From assembly GCF_914767665.1 (NCBI RefSeq), contig NC_059505.1, positions 37,135,506 to 37,199,505 on the forward strand: 64,000 nt of DNA, read 5' to 3'. The stretch comes from Harmonia axyridis (Eukaryota; Arthropoda; Insecta; Coleoptera; Coccinellidae). This document shows, piece by piece, positions 36,621-48,776 of this stretch. The notes under the pieces are model-generated. The model had not been told where the DNA came from. It did no database searches and was given only the letters and a program-made list of their open reading frames with translations. Position numbers and translations under genes: made by a program. How positions within the stretch are numbered: the stretch's first letter is position 1; each line of letters begins with the position of its first letter.

Positions 36621-38117
36621 ATGAAATGCAAATTTTATCTATTATTTATAATTTTTTATCTATTATTATTATTTATTATACTATTGTATATGTATAGTAT
36701 TTTATAGTGTATTTTTGTGTGGATATATTGTTTATTGACTGTATTCATATCATTTATTTCTCTGATGACTTTTGGCTGCTCTTGTGCTGCGTATCTTTCT
36801 AGAGAAAAGCTATTTAAAAGTTAGAGGAGCAAGTATTATTCTTGAAGGTGACTATGTCGAAGAATAAATCCGAATTTTAAGAAAAAATATGATCTTACTA
36901 TAGTGACTCTATTAAACAAAGTGACGACAATTCGTTCAAATTGAGCCTAAAAATGGCGAATGGGGACAAAGAACCATAGAAATTGAGAATACAATTGACT
37001 GAACTACACTGACACACGTCAAAATCAATATTATTGGGCCTGATAATATTTGATTGTATATAGAACAAATTTATTCAACTGAAGAAAACTACAGTGACTA
37101 AATAAAATGAGCCTTACATTTTGAATAAATCCCAAATATCAGGTGAATTGAGAATGTAAACTAACAGCCGCCATATTTAGGCTTAGCCAATCAAGAACGA
37201 GACCACGCTCGTCGCCACTGTGGTTTATTAAGTCACTGTAGTTCTTACTTGTTAGACCTATTGAGTGATGTGCCAAACATCCATATTCGTAGAGCTTACA
37301 TTAAAAAAAAATCATTTTCATTACTTTTGTTCCCGAGTAAGTCCTTTGTGTGAAATTCGCGTTTTCCACTTTCAATTTCCCAATAGAGACATCTAGCGAA
37401 ACGCAACCTTCACGGGAAATAAAGGAATGTTGTGCAATTAACCATAATTAAACGTACATTGTTTGTATTGCCGTAACAACTTATTCTATTCCACATTTTC
37501 TCGTTATAAATCAGGCTAGCCGTGATCTATCTACCTTGCCATAATATCCCGCTGTTTTGTAATATTCAAATGATAGAACTGCACATTATTCCACTAGAAC
37601 GGTAATATTTATCGTTAACAACAATATGTAGGTGTCGAAGCACTTGCTGGTTTGTCGGTTCATGCGGGTTAGTGTAAAAGCGGCTTTATTTCTTATATCT
37701 ACCACCTACTGTTTGCATGAATTGTGGAAATTGAATGGTTAAATGCGATTTCAATCTCATGTCAAGTGCAGATAACGCGTGTATTTCATAAATTGTGTTG
37801 AATTAGAATGGGTAGGTTCGATATTGAATGATTTGTGAATTTTATGACGTTTGACTTGTTAGGCTAGAAATTGTAACGGTTTTTGTCTTTGAAGATTACA
37901 GGCTATTTGACAGTATGAGCGTTTTGTCCTATTTTGTCTATGTTTTTGTATCATACCTGTTTGTTGTTTTAATTCAATTGCTTAGTTACTGAATGCTTTT
38001 TGAAAGCATCTCCAGAACTATAATAAAAAGCTTTGAGCACTCCCGATCTCTTTTTTCGAAATAATAAGATATTAGAAAGCAGATCATTGATGTCTTGATT
38101 CGTAATACAAAAACTTT
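36621..38117. other. Intron with a small inverted-repeat element
   Basis: 37089-37241 is bounded by CTACAGTGACTAAATAAA and its mirror TTTATTAAGTCACTGTAG (one mismatch). The ~150-bp body holds CGCTCGTCGCCACTG. A related end (CTATAGTGACTCTATTAA) lies at about 36898. The rest holds nothing recognised. Confidence 0.5.
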
Positions 38118-39230
38118 TCTAGCAGTTTTGTGATTATTTGACTCAGTTCAGTTTGCGTCAAATATGTACACTAGCAAAGAGAAAATACGCTATATTTCAC
38201 AGTTTTTCTTCAATGAGGGAGAAAATGCAAGCCAGGCAGCTTTAAATGTAAAAAGTGTTTATGTCCCTGATACTGTAATAGCTAATCACGCGCAATTTTG
38301 GTTTCGTCGATTCTGTTCCGGTGATTTCGATGTCAAAGATGCACCAAGCACTGGAAGGTCAATTGTCGAAAATGTCAATAAAATCATAGACATTGTCGAG
38401 TCCGACCGTCATGTAAGCACTGTTTCCATTGCCCAAGAGCTAGAGATTGCACAAAAACATTTTGAAACAATTTTCATAAGGCTGGTTTCTAGAAGGAGCT
38501 CGATGTATGGGTACCACACGAGTTAACGCAAAAAACCTCATGGATCGAATTTCCATGTGCGTATCACTGCTGAATCTCAACAAAATCAACCCATTTTTGA
38601 AGCGATTCGTGACTGCTGACGAAAAGTGTATCATTTACGACAACGTCAAGCGAAAACGAACTTGGTCAAAACGCGGTGAGCCGGAAGAAAAGGTGGTAAA
38701 GCTAGGATTGACGGCCAGGAAGGTTTTGCTGTGTGTTTGGTGGGATTGGCAGGGAATTGTCTACTATGAGCTGCTTCCCTACGGCACAACTGTTAACTCG
38801 GAACTGTACTGTCAATAAGTGGATAGTCTGAAGGAAGCAGCCAGCTTTGGCCAATAGGAGAGGAATTGTGTTCCATCAGGACAAAGTCAGGCCACACACA
38901 GATAATGAATCGTCAGAAGCTCCAGGAGCTTGGTTGGGAGGTTCTTATGCATCCACCTTATAGTCCGGACCTGGCACCAAGTGATTACCATCTCTTCCTG
39001 TACATGTTGAACAATTCTACTGATGAAAAATTCGCTTTAACATCAGCAGCTTGTGAAAATCGACTGTCTCAATTTTTTGCCAATAGGGACTAGAGCTTTT
39101 ATGAGAGAGGCATAATGATATTACCTTCAAAATGGCAACAAGTATCGAACAAAACAGCGTATATTTGACCTAAATCAGATGATTCTAGCTATGGTAATTA
39201 AAGCCTAGTTTTCCATGCAGAAATTATAGA
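38118..39230 (+). mobile_element. Mariner (DD34D) third subfamily, nearly full-length copy 2
   Basis: The ATG at 38164 opens the DNA-binding domain. After a frameshift near 38450 the catalytic domain follows (FLKRFVTADEKCIIYDN, LCVWWDWQGIVYYELLPYG). After further shifts come GIVFHQDK, LGWEVLMHPPYSPDLAPSD with the third Asp and ENRLSQFFANRD, then FYERGIM. The second Asp region reads QDK for the usual QDN. It is inactive. A comparison of 35955 and 38118 shows they are sister copies. Confidence 0.85.
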
Positions 39231-39660
39231 TTGCTTTATACTAAACCTGATAAATAGCTATTCAATTTGATTATCATCAATTTTGATTCATGTTTTTAAA
39301 TTCCTTGATTTTCTTTAGAAATATTTTCCCAGATTATTCTGTAGATTTATTATTGAAAATAAGAAGTTAAAACGGGATAAAGTATACATATTTATTTCTG
39401 TTAAATATAGATCCAGTTTACTTAATGGGTAAAACTTAGTCCTTGGAATTCGATGTAAATATCCTGGTTCAACTTTGATTTAATGAGTATGATTTGTCAG
39501 TTCCGACGGGTTTTTATAATTGAAATTAATTATTTTGTATTCGTTCAGAGGTTCAGTTCCAATGGAGAAGCGGAGAGTAATTTGATGCAATTTCACGCTG
39601 AGCTGCAGTGCTTTGTTGGTTAATTCCGATGAAAAATTAAATTTGTTTCAAAAATTGACC
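39231..39660. other. Intron, nothing recognised
   Basis: No supported feature. Confidence 0.5.
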
Positions 39661-39668
39661 GTAAACTC

Positions 39669-40258
39669 CATAGAGTAATAAACATAGATAGAGGGAGTAT
39701 ACGCAAATTCTACATGTCCCCAACATGGTTAGATTACGTTGTCGGATTGTGATATATTTTCAAATCCACAATTTTACTAAATCGTTATGAATGTATATTA
39801 TGTTGAATGAAATATATTTATTTGAGTGATTCCCAATTAAATATGCATATTTGAATATTTGGTATCCGATATATTTCCTAATTGTCGAATTTATAATAAG
39901 CAGAATATTTATTATTTTCTGTATCTACCTGCTGAAAACCAAGGTTTGGCAACTTTTGCTCTCCTAGTGTCATCGGTTGTTTCACGTCGTTTGGCGCGCT
40001 TGAAGTTTGTTTTCGAAATTTCTGATATATTCAGGTATTTATTTCAATATATTTTGAGTTGATATGAAACGTTGATTCACTATGGGATATAAGAATAACG
40101 TTCTTTGTGGAGAAACTCGCGAATTAAGTGAAATATCGTATCACTGATATGTTTTCATTTCCGCGCGCTTCATGTCAAATTTGATAGTTCATGTTGGGGA
40201 CAAAATTTGCTCACTGAATATGACATATGCTCCCTCTATCTATGTTTATTGCTCTGAG
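39669..40258 (+). mobile_element. P-superfamily-like MITE, copy 3
   Basis: Ends CATAGAGTAATAAACATAG and, in reverse, CTCAGAGCAATAAACATAG, with both continuing ATAGAGGGAG. The flanks GTAAACTC (39661-39668) and GTCAACTG (40259-40266) share 6 of 8 bases. The THAP-like start at 40080 is degraded. Confidence 0.8.
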
Positions 40259-40674
40259 GTCAACTGTAATGGACGTAGAAGTAGAACTAGAAGGGGAAGT
40301 AAATCGAAACAAAAATGTTCCAACATTACCGACTCTCGAGATCAGAAAACAAAATCTTTCTTACCTTTCGTCGCCCATAGAAAATAAATAGGAAGACGAA
40401 ATTCGATGCGTTGAATTCCGCCGGTGCCGACTGAAATGTCACAGATCGAGTTTTCTTCTTCTAACGAATGACCTCTGCGCCGAGAATGGTTTCGGATGAC
40501 CGAAGAAAGATGCAACACTGCAACAGAATCGTCTGTTCCGGATTCTAACCTGAAATATGTAGGTCGGGGTGAAGAATAACCTAGCCTGTATTGATTTTTT
40601 AGAAAGGATTCATTGGAATTACTACTTTTTGCCGCCATTCACGTGGTTAGGAATTGTGGAGATTGTCAGTAAGT
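40259..40674. promoter_or_regulatory. GC-richer unique island with exon-like signals on both strands
   Basis: On the minus strand ATG 40638 opens MAAKSSNSNESFLKNQ and runs 90+ codons to GACGAAAG|GTAAGA (donor near 40361), with a possible acceptor CATATTTCAG inside. On the plus strand GTAAGT stands at 40669. An ATG at 40496 (MTEERCNTATESSVPD) reads to CGGG|GTGAAG in phase 1, the phase used by this gene's other first exons. No transposon ends are seen. It could be a nested gene's first exon, another promoter of the host gene, or neither. Confidence 0.35.
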
Positions 40675-40729
40675 TGTTTTTTTGTGTTTTTGTTCGTAGG
40701 AAATTTTTTTGGTTATAATATTTATACAA

Positions 40730-41634
40730 TATGGTGGTGCAGATTTTAGTACAATAACTTTGGAGTCGGATAGATTAACACTTTTCATGAAAAAAAAGTT
40801 CATATTTACATATTCTTAATATATCCTAACAAGCTTCGTTTTCGAGATACAAGGTGTTAAACTTTGAAAATTTTTTTTACTCAGAACTCAGGTATTATTA
40901 CATTCATTTTTCTAATTTTTTGATTTTGAAGTCTAGATGATGTAATGTTTCGAATTAGGTAAGTTATCTCTTGTAAAAATTATTCAGTGGCGTAGATATA
41001 GGAGTGATATGATACATTTCCTATCGTTTCATTTTTTAAATCAATAGAGCTGCACTTAAAAAAAGGCTCCTGAATTTTTTTCATAGAATGTACCATTTTC
41101 GAGATAATCGAGTACAAAGCAAACACGGAAATCTACAAAAAAATATTTTTCAAATTTTCCCATCAGCGATAGATCATAGTACAAAAATTGACGTAGTGTT
41201 TTATTTTAGATGGCACTTGGTTGAACATTTGAGAAAGAGCATTCATCAGACACAAACAAACCTTTTTTTAGTGATTTTTGATTTCAAAAATGAAATAATT
41301 TTCTCGAAAAAAATACAGTGGTGCAGATTTTCAATAGAAAAAGCACCATCGCACCCCTATATCTACGCCACTGAATAATGTTGGCAAGAGACACTTACCT
41401 AATTCGGAACATAACATTATCTAGACTCCAGTAGGTACTTAAAAATTGAAACAATTATTGTAATTATATAAGAGTTACCTACTACTAAAACACAGATTTT
41501 TTTTTCAAAATACAACACCCTGTATCTCGAAAACGAAGATTATTAGGATATATGTTTATATGAACTTTTTTCATGAAAAGAGTTGTTCTATCCGATGCCA
41601 AAGTTATCAAACTAAAATCTGGACCACCCTTTTC
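40730..41634. mobile_element. ~0.9-kb foldback element with ~280-bp arms
   Basis: The left arm runs ATGGTGGTGCAGATTTTAG ... TTTTCGAGATACAAGGTGTT ... CAGTGGCGTAGATATAGG. The right arm is its mirror image, ending ATCTGGACCACC. CGAGATACAGGGTGT is shared with the CAGGGTGTTCY MITEs. There is no coding capacity. Confidence 0.8.
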
Positions 41635-42000
41635 ATAGGTATTTGAGGATTTACATTTTCACTTTTTTATAGTGAAATATCGATTAAATCGTTGCGTCTT
41701 TATAATTACCCACAAGTAAAATAATTTTTCTGAAATATATATTTCAGACCTACATAATGCCCAAAAATTACCATAAATTCTTCAAAGAACTCCATAATTT
41801 TTCGTTTGTAACATGACCTGAGGCAACACACCGTCAGCATCCTCTAATAGAAAATTTTGTTAGAACTAGACCGAATAGAAACCAAAATCTTATTCTAGAA
41901 CCCTTGTGAGAGCAGTCTCTGATGAAAGATGCTGTGATAGATGGAGCTACCATTGAATGTTTGATTTCTAGAATGAATTAGATAGGATTTCATAGAAAAG
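41635..42000 (+). promoter_or_regulatory. Presumed promoter and 5'UTR of the alternative first exon
   Basis: Unique sequence directly upstream of ATG 42001, with an in-frame stop at 41983. No core-promoter motif that I would defend was found; the role is inferred from position. Confidence 0.35.
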
Positions 42001-42097
42001 ATGGGTCAGAATCCTTCCAAGGACAAACTTAGGCGAACGTCTTCTGAAAGAATCGATAGATCACCAAAGAACGAGAAATTCAGAAGCTTTAAGAAGG
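42001..42097 (+). CDS. Alternative first coding exon (MGQNPSKDKLRRTSSER...)
   Basis: ATG 42001 has a good context (AAAAGATGGG) and an upstream in-frame stop at 42 bases before... position 41983. It reads MGQNPSKDKLRRTSSERI, then KNEKFRSFKK, and ends at donor GTAAGA (42098-42103) after one base of the next codon. That phase fits the acceptor 236 bp downstream (42333), giving ...FKK-G-SLKKKDV. The Met-Gly with Ser at position 6 resembles an N-myristoylation signal, which would send this isoform to membranes (inference). The basic, Ser-rich composition matches the rest of the protein. An alternative reading is chance, but the joint fit of start, donor and phase argues against it. Confidence 0.65.
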
Positions 42098-42333
42098 GTA
42101 AGAAGAAGTTACCAACTTCTATGTTAAGGACAATCTATAAAAACTTGAGAGATTGAGAAGATAAGCTTTTCTCCCAACATTCTGTACCATTTGGTGCTTG
42201 AAGTTCTCATAAGTTGTCCCAAACATACATTTTGCCATATTGCTGGATACCTTCTGTAAATAAAACGAACAATTTGGTTTTTTTCGTGTGTTTTTTCATT
42301 TTATCTTGATTTTTATTTTGATATTTTTCATAG

Positions 42334-42429
42334 GTTCACTCAAGAAGAAAGATGTACAGCAAGTTACTCAAGTCCTCACCGCAGCTAAGCTGTCTCCAAA
42401 GCTCCCACAACAAAATACTCTTCCTGATG
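42334..42429 (+). CDS. Internal coding exon, 96 bp, phase 1-1
   Basis: The acceptor is ATTTTTCATAG and the donor GTAAGT at 42430. With one base carried over from either 3876 or 42097 it reads G-SLKKKDVQQVTQVLTAAK and LSPKLPQQNTLPD. The length is a multiple of three and both ends are phase 1, so it can be skipped without a frame change. The product segment is polar and Lys/Gln-rich with no known domain. Confidence 0.85.
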
Positions 42430-42818
42430 GTAAGTTGTATAACAATACTATACAGGCTGGCCCACATAAAACAGTCTAGCAGTTTTATTAATGAAAATGC
42501 TGGTTTGGCGTTCGTTTGAAACTCATTGGAAGTCGAGGATGATGATCATTGAGAAGTTGAGTTTCTAAACGACTCCCAAATATTGAGATGGTCTACTTGT
42601 GCTTCTAGACAATCATAAAATCCTTGTTCAATTATTTCATCAACATTTTGTGGCACACGGTTGTGATCAATGACAATAACTACAGACTTATAAAATGCAA
42701 GCAATGTTTCATGATGTTAGAGAATGTAATAAAAAATTTGAAGAAATATACACTATTATTGTCTGAAATGAATTGTTACCGAAAGCTTAATAGGCCTTAG
42801 GTCATGCGATTGCTAAAA
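42430..42818 (+). other. Intron sequence, nothing recognised
   Basis: Start of the 6.35-kb intron 42430-48776. Confidence 0.55.
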
Positions 42819-42820
42819 TA

Positions 42821-43573
42821 TTAGGTGTACAACTTTGCTTCCGCCGTTTTGCAAAAGATGGCTGTAATGGTAAGTGGTAGTCGAAATGAATAGATCGTAC
42901 TGATCGTAGTTGTCATACAATAAGCTTAGGTATTTGTATACATAACGCCATCGGAATATTAGTCGATTTGTGTCTGCATCATAAAGTTATTCTCGATTAA
43001 AGATGTCAGCTTACGAGCCAAATTCTCGTCATTTGGGGGAGGTTTTAATTTTCTGCTTAAATATAAAGAAATCTGTGGCTGAGGCTCATCAAATGCTCTC
43101 AAATACCTATTGTGAGGCCGCTATTACTGAAAGAACGTGCCGAGAGTTATTTCAACGCGTCAAGAACGGTGATTTTGACGTCGAAGACCAGAATGGCGGT
43201 GAAAGAGAGAAGGTTTTCGAAGATGCAGAATTGGAGGGATTACTTGATCAAGTCTCGTGTCAAACGCAACAAAAATTGGCACGATCATTGGGAGTGACGC
43301 TACAAGCCATTTAAAAACGCCTGAAAGTCATGGGAATGATTCAGAAACAAGGAAATCGGGTGCCGTACGAGTTGAAGCCGAGAAATGTTGAACTACGTTT
43401 GTTTGCTTGTGAACAGCTGCTTGCAAGTCTAAGACGGAAGGGATTTCTTCATCACATTATGACTGGTGACGAGAAATGGGTCCATTACGATAATCTCAAG
43501 CACAGATAATCATGGGGATATCCCGACAATGCTTCCGAACATCAAGGTTCCAAGGTCAGTATTTGGTGGGACC
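42821..43573 (+). mobile_element. Mariner, mauritiana/Mos-like, 3'-truncated copy 1
   Basis: The terminal repeat TTAGGTGTACAACTTTGC follows TA (42819-20). A 103-codon frame from about 43003 (SAYEPNSRHLGEVLIFC, then CRELFQRVKNGDFDVED) is the DNA-binding part. A stop at 43312, then FLHHIMTGDEKWVHYDN with the first catalytic Asp, then WWDQLGV, where similarity ends. The second and third Asp are missing. Confidence 0.85.
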
Positions 43574-43849
43574 AGCTCGGCGTTCGTCATCGAGTTCATG
43601 CACTTCACTTCCTTTTTTTTTACAATAAAACGAACACCAAGGGGCGTTTGCAGTCACAATACTCTATGTCCTTACTTGGTCTATTTAAACTAATGATAAT
43701 AAACACTTTTTGGAAAGAAAAATAATTCTTAGACGAATATAAAATATTTCAAGATTATAATTAGCTCAGGAAAAAACTGTGAACAACTATTCATAACTTT
43801 CAAATTAGCGGGACAAATTGATTAACATGTGTATTAATGTAAATTTCAC

Positions 43850-44350
43850 GTCGCTGGTGGCAGCAGGTCCATCTCAATCCTGCTGAGTCCAACCCTGCTA
43901 TCTCCCAGAACCCTTTTTGCCATCCTCATCCAGACCATATCCTGTCTGCAAGATACACGACCAGCATCAGTAAACAGTCCGATGGCAGACCATATCGGCT
44001 TTTACAAGTTGCGTAAAAAGTTGTTTACGATCAGCTGACGAAACACCACGGCAGAGAGAGGGAGCGCAAAATGTAGTAAAATAAATAATGAATGAACGGC
44101 ATTCTGCACTCTGTGACCTCGTAGAACGCTCGGCAACGTAACAACATCGGTCTGTCTTGTATGATCAGAGGAATGGCAGATAATTTAATATCGGATTACA
44201 CTGAGGATCAGATTGAAAACCACGGTTACGCAGGTTCAGCACGATCTGATACTCGGGGAAAATCGATTGTGAGGTTAGGTTAGGTTATGTTTACTCTGTG
44301 ACGTGAATAATGCATCGCCGAGGAGGCGTTGGTGGTTTTTGGGCATACTT
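43850..44350. promoter_or_regulatory. GC-richer island, possible further promoter or first exon
   Basis: Unique and richer in GC than its surroundings, with GAGAGAGGGAGCGC at about 44052. An ATG at 44161 (second Met at 44173) opens MADNLISDYTEDQIEN and then HGYAGSARSD before a stop at 44281. Phase-1 GT sites exist (GCAG|GTTCAG, TTAG|GTTAGG), but none is a strong donor. I treat it only as a candidate. Confidence 0.3.
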
Positions 44351-44639
44351 GGCGGAGATATTGACTAGTTGAAGTTTGGAATTGATTAAACTTTGATTGT
44401 TTTATTTTGTTGCAATCGAAATGATTTGGTATATTTCCTGAAAGATTGAGTCGATTTCGGTATTGTTTTTGGTTGCAATTCTTCGGTTTTTGTGTTCTTT
44501 TTTGCGATTTAAGGCTGCGATTATGCATAGAGTGTGATAACTTGGAAATTATGAACAACTGAGTGAATGAAGGCTCACATAATTGGATTATGCAAAGGTG
44601 GTTTTTCATTCAGAGAATTTGCTAATCGTCTTAACCCTA

Positions 44640-45130
44640 ACTAATGCCGATGAACTTGCAAAAAGTGCATCAAGGTTAACACCTGCTGGTCTTTTTGTGC
44701 GCTAGGAAAAGACCAATATGGGGCAGCGGTCCAGCAATGGGAATTCAATAACAGGATAACCCACTGGACAAACACTCCTGGACTTACTCAGGCCAAAAAA
44801 TTCGTAATTACTTCACCTAGCTATGCCAGAAAGCTCTTGAAGCTGTCACGAGTTGAGCTTCGGGTGATGGTGGGATTGCTGACGGGGCACTGTCGGTACA
44901 AACATCATTTGTACCATTTGAGAAAGTCAGCAGATGAGATTTGCAGGCTCTGTGGATCAGAAACGGAAACAGCCGAACACATGGTATGCAAGTGTCCAGA
45001 GCTGGCTGGCCTAAGAACCATTCATATGGGAAAGCCGGTCCTGGATACCCGTGAGGTAACAGCCAAGGCTCCTAAGGAGGATGTCAGTTTTATAAAGGCC
45101 ATTGAGGACCTCCTTGGATTCCATGAATGA
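44640..45130 (+). mobile_element. 3' end of a non-LTR retrotransposon (LINE), 5'-truncated
   Basis: Frame 1 (44643 on) codes NADELAKSASRLTPAG, the end of an RNase H domain. After a stop/frameshift near 44705, a second frame gives QAKKFVI, LRVMVGLLTGHCRY and the Cys/His motif CRLCGSETETAEHMVCKCP, typical of the C-terminus of I-group/R1-like ORF2 proteins, then a stop at 45130. No poly-A tail was recognised. Confidence 0.8.
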
Positions 45131-45719
45131 CGAAGGTAGAGAACAAAAGATCTAGAGGAGGTGTCACACATTGTCTTTTGTTTAATTCGTTTGAAACTTT
45201 GTTCCGTTATCTTCGACTAGTTAAACATTTCTGCCAAGTTTGGTGGAAAAACTTCGAAGCCTTCTTGGTGTTTCATTACTTATGTCACAGAGTATAGTTC
45301 AACGAACATAGGGGTCAATTAGAGCTCTGTGATTATTGCGTCATCGAGAGAAATATAAGATTACCTTTGGCAGTGGTGGCGTTTGGTGTTATTTCATTTG
45401 TGGCTTACTTTCAGATAAATTCAGAAATTTAATAGTATCGAGAAGTTCTAAACTTCACAGGAGATTTGTTTCCTTAAAAATTGCATTTTCTCATGTAATT
45501 TATAGTTCGCAGAACTAGTTAACAATCGCCTCAGCAGAGTTTAAAGGTGTGTATGACGTTTTTCTGTGAACACGTTACCGGTCATAATTTTAAAGATATT
45601 GAGCTCAAATTGTGGTTTTCGGGTGATTCGAGATTTTCAGAAATTTTGATCTTGTTTTTTTTTACATCTGCTATGAAAAGTTTTTCAGATGGCTTCAGTT
45701 TAACTCGTGAAGAAGAATA
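45131..45719. other. Intron, nothing recognised
   Basis: No supported feature. Confidence 0.5.
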
Positions 45720-46625
45720 GTCCTTTCCAAAAGGCAATTGAGACGTTGCCACGCTTATTAGACATTCGGGGAAAGTAGATATTCCGAGATATCCTTGGAA
45801 ATTGAAATTTTTTGTGCTGAATATACATTGGCACTTGTTAGTTCAAGAAGCAATTGTGTTCTCACTATTTATGTTCAGAAGTCTAAAAATCGAATGAAAA
45901 AATTCTTCCGTCATTGATCCTACCAGCTAGATGAAACGGTGCATGAATATTGAGAGCAAAAATCAAGGAATCAAATTTTGAAAAATTGAGGCTGAATACC
46001 TTTTTTTCAAACTACCGTTTATTGGAAATCAATTGTATTTGGAAAATTCTTCGAGAAAGGAGGAAATGATAAACCATTGTTAAAATATGTTTTCCAATTT
46101 TTGTGAAAGTTTCAGGGAAAGTGAAAAATTTCTTTTTCCTCGTTCAATTCCAGAGATTTAATATTGAAAATGATAAATCAGAAGACTTTCCAGCTGACAT
46201 CGGTTCAATTCTTGAAAAAATAATTGTCCTTTTTGAAAGAAGATTGAGACGTTGCCACGTCAATAAAAAATGCATAAAAATCAGAAATTTTTAGATTTTC
46301 TTGGAAATGAAACTTGGTGTGTTATACATAGGAGCTTGTTTAGTTGGCGATGCCAGAGCGATCAAATGAAAAAAGGAGTCCATCTACATTCTAGAACTTG
46401 TATGAGAGACAATATAAGATATTTGCATTAAAATCAGTTTTTATGCAACATACGAGTATAAGGTTGAATACCTTTTTCATTTTGAACTAGGGTTTGTTGG
46501 AAAGTAATAGAACTTAGAAAATATCAGATTATTGTGAAAATTTCGGTTATTGTAAAAGTTTCAGAGAGAGTAAACCCGTTTTTTTGCCTCGAACATCCAA
46601 AGATCACTGGAAATGATTAATCAAA
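45720..46625. repeat. Degenerate tandem duplication, ~0.5-kb period
   Basis: TTGAGACGTTGCCACG occurs at about 45738 and 46247, followed in both by related sequence including GGCTGAATACC/GGTTGAATACC and a GAAAGTTTCAG/AAAGTTTCAGAG block. A short related piece (TACGTTGCCACGTCAAT) lies at about 56320. Confidence 0.6.
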
Positions 46626-47520
46626 GTCTTCAATAGAATAACCTGTTAGCTCCAACTTGAGAAAAACACTAATAGCATCGACGTATCAATTGATTTCAAA
46701 AAAATTGACAGCCATCCTTTCAAAAAGTTCTCAAGAACATTGATCATCAAACACCTCAAACAAGCATATCTGAACAGGCCTAACTGTGCATAGTACCAAT
46801 CCGATTGAGCCTCTCAAACAGGTTCGAAATAAACAGGTGGAATGACTTGAAAGAATACCAGATCAGGTTCAACTTCACTAAGTTCGCAAGTTTCAATGAG
46901 GCACAAAGAACGGGAAGTGCTTCGAAAGGACAGGCATATACACCGATTATTTTGCAGACAATACAATCAGATTTACTCTCAAGTTGGTATGTCTCGAAAA
47001 AGATAAGTATTTAAGATAGGAATTCAATAGGCTGGTTATTCGGTAAAAATGGTGAAAGCGCTGTGAGTAGACTTCGCGTTGTGTATCTTGTGTTGCCTAC
47101 AACCTGGCGTTGAGATTTGTTGGTTACAATGGTAAAGCGTTGAGGGGGAACACTGCAAAGTTTTCAATGTTCTCCGTTTCCTCTTTTTATGTACGATATC
47201 TCGACATGGAAAAAAGAAATAATAAAAAAATTATTCCAATCAAGACTTTCCAGAAAAATTCCAAAATATTGTATTCATTTTTCAGTACCATCGTGTATCA
47301 ATGTATTTTCTCAATTTCATGATTATGAGGATAACCTTTCGAGAAATTTTGTTTGACATTTGAATCAATGTTTTCTGTTTGCCCTCAAAATTGATGAAAT
47401 GCAGAATCGATTTTTTGTCAACTTCCATGCAAATAGCTTTTATGGTTTGTTAATTAATATTAAAAATTCTCAAGATTGACGAGGAATCGACAACCCTGTG
47501 TTTTCGTCAACACTACCTGC
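46626..47520. other. Intron, nothing recognised
   Basis: No supported feature. Confidence 0.5.
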
Positions 47521-47522
47521 TA

Positions 47523-48360
47523 ACAGGCCGATTGAAAAGTCCTACCATAGTAAAACACATTTTTTTGGTAAAATTCGATTTTATTATTCAAAATAGTTGC
47601 CTTCGAGGGCGATACAGCGATTTTCCAAATTTTCGATACCATTTTTGTAGTACGATTTGTCTTTCGCTTCAAAATACCCCTCAGTTTCGGTGATTACTTC
47701 TTCATTGGCGCCAAATTTCTTTCCAGCGAGCATTCTTTCGAGGTCTTAGAACAGGAAAAAGTCGCTGGGGGTCAGATCTGGAGAATACGGTGGATGCAGA
47801 AGCAATTCGAAGCCCAATTTATGAAATTTTGCCATTGTTTTCATTGATTTGTGACACGGCGCATTGTCTTGATGGAACAGAACCTTTTTTTCTTCAAATG
47901 GAGCCGTTTTTTAACGATTTCATCCTTTAAACGATCGCATAAGGCTATATAATAATCACTGTTGATGATCTGGCCCTTTTGGAGGTGATCAATGAATATT
48001 ATACCTTGCGCATCCCAGAATACTGATGCCATAACCTTGCAAGCTGACTGTTGTGTTTTACCTCGCTTTGGATTCGGTTCATCGTGTGCAGTCCACTAAG
48101 CTGACTGTCGATTGGACTCCGGAGTGAAATGATGGAGCCATGTTTCATCCTTTGTCACATATCGACGCAAAAATTCAGATTTCTTGCACTTAAACAGCTT
48201 CAAACTTTGCTCACAATCATTAAAATATTGTTGCTTTCGATCGCTTGTGAGCTCGCGCGGCATCCTTTTCGCACACAGTTTTCTCATGTACCAATATTCG
48301 TGAATGATATGATGTACACGCCATCAGTGCATCAGACCGGGAACTTTTCAATTGGCCTAA
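47523..48360 (-). mobile_element. Mariner, irritans/Himar-like, internally deleted copy 2
   Basis: Both terminal repeats are present (ACAGGCCGATTGAAAAGTC, and TTAGGCCAATTGAAAAGTTC in reverse), each next to TA. Coding on the minus strand: KLCAKRMPRELTSD, FLRRYVTKDETWLHHF with the first Asp, and MASVFWDAQGIIFID, with frameshifts before the second Asp. About the first 100 codons are missing, so this is a deletion derivative that kept its ends. Confidence 0.85.
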
Positions 48361-48776
48361 TATATGACAGCTTCTTAGATAGCAGGCTTTTCAAAATGAA
48401 ACATTTATTGGAAAATCTTTCTCTAATTCATGTAGTCAATTTGTGAGTTGTTTGATTTTGTTGTTTGAGGAATTTTTATTTTCTCGATTGATATAAAAAA
48501 TAACTTTTGATCGAAAGAATAATATTTGTAGACAATGAAAAATACTTATATTAGTAGAGATCTTAACAATTTTGTGTTAAAATCAGAAAATTAAATCAAT
48601 GTTATGGAAAGCTGACCAATCCTGGAATAAGAAAACTGCAATAAATGCTATGTCTAAAAAACAAATTCTTGTGGCACTTCCGAATTCAAAGAAGAGTGGA
48701 GTACTACAATAAATAAAAATAGTTGGTTAAGAATAAGAATAAGCAGAAGAGTTTGACGTTTGAATTTTTTTTTCAG
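48361..48776 (+). other. Intron end before the next exon
   Basis: Unique AT-rich sequence ending in the polypyrimidine acceptor TTTTTTTTTCAG. Confidence 0.6.

Larger units (their letters stand above)
3877..42333 (+). other. Intron 2, about 38.5 kb, largely mobile DNA
   Basis: The intron lies between the GTGAGT donor at 3877 and the ATTTTTCATAG acceptor ending at 42333. It includes the MITEs, mariners, rosa copies and satellite-bearing element listed separately, at least one alternative first exon at its 3' end (42001-42097), and possibly others near 7.7 and 40.5 kb. Confidence 0.7.

Noticed and set aside
44265..44290. TTAGG-type telomeric repeats (GGTTAGGTTAGGTTA)
   Set aside because: Fewer than three units; easily chance.
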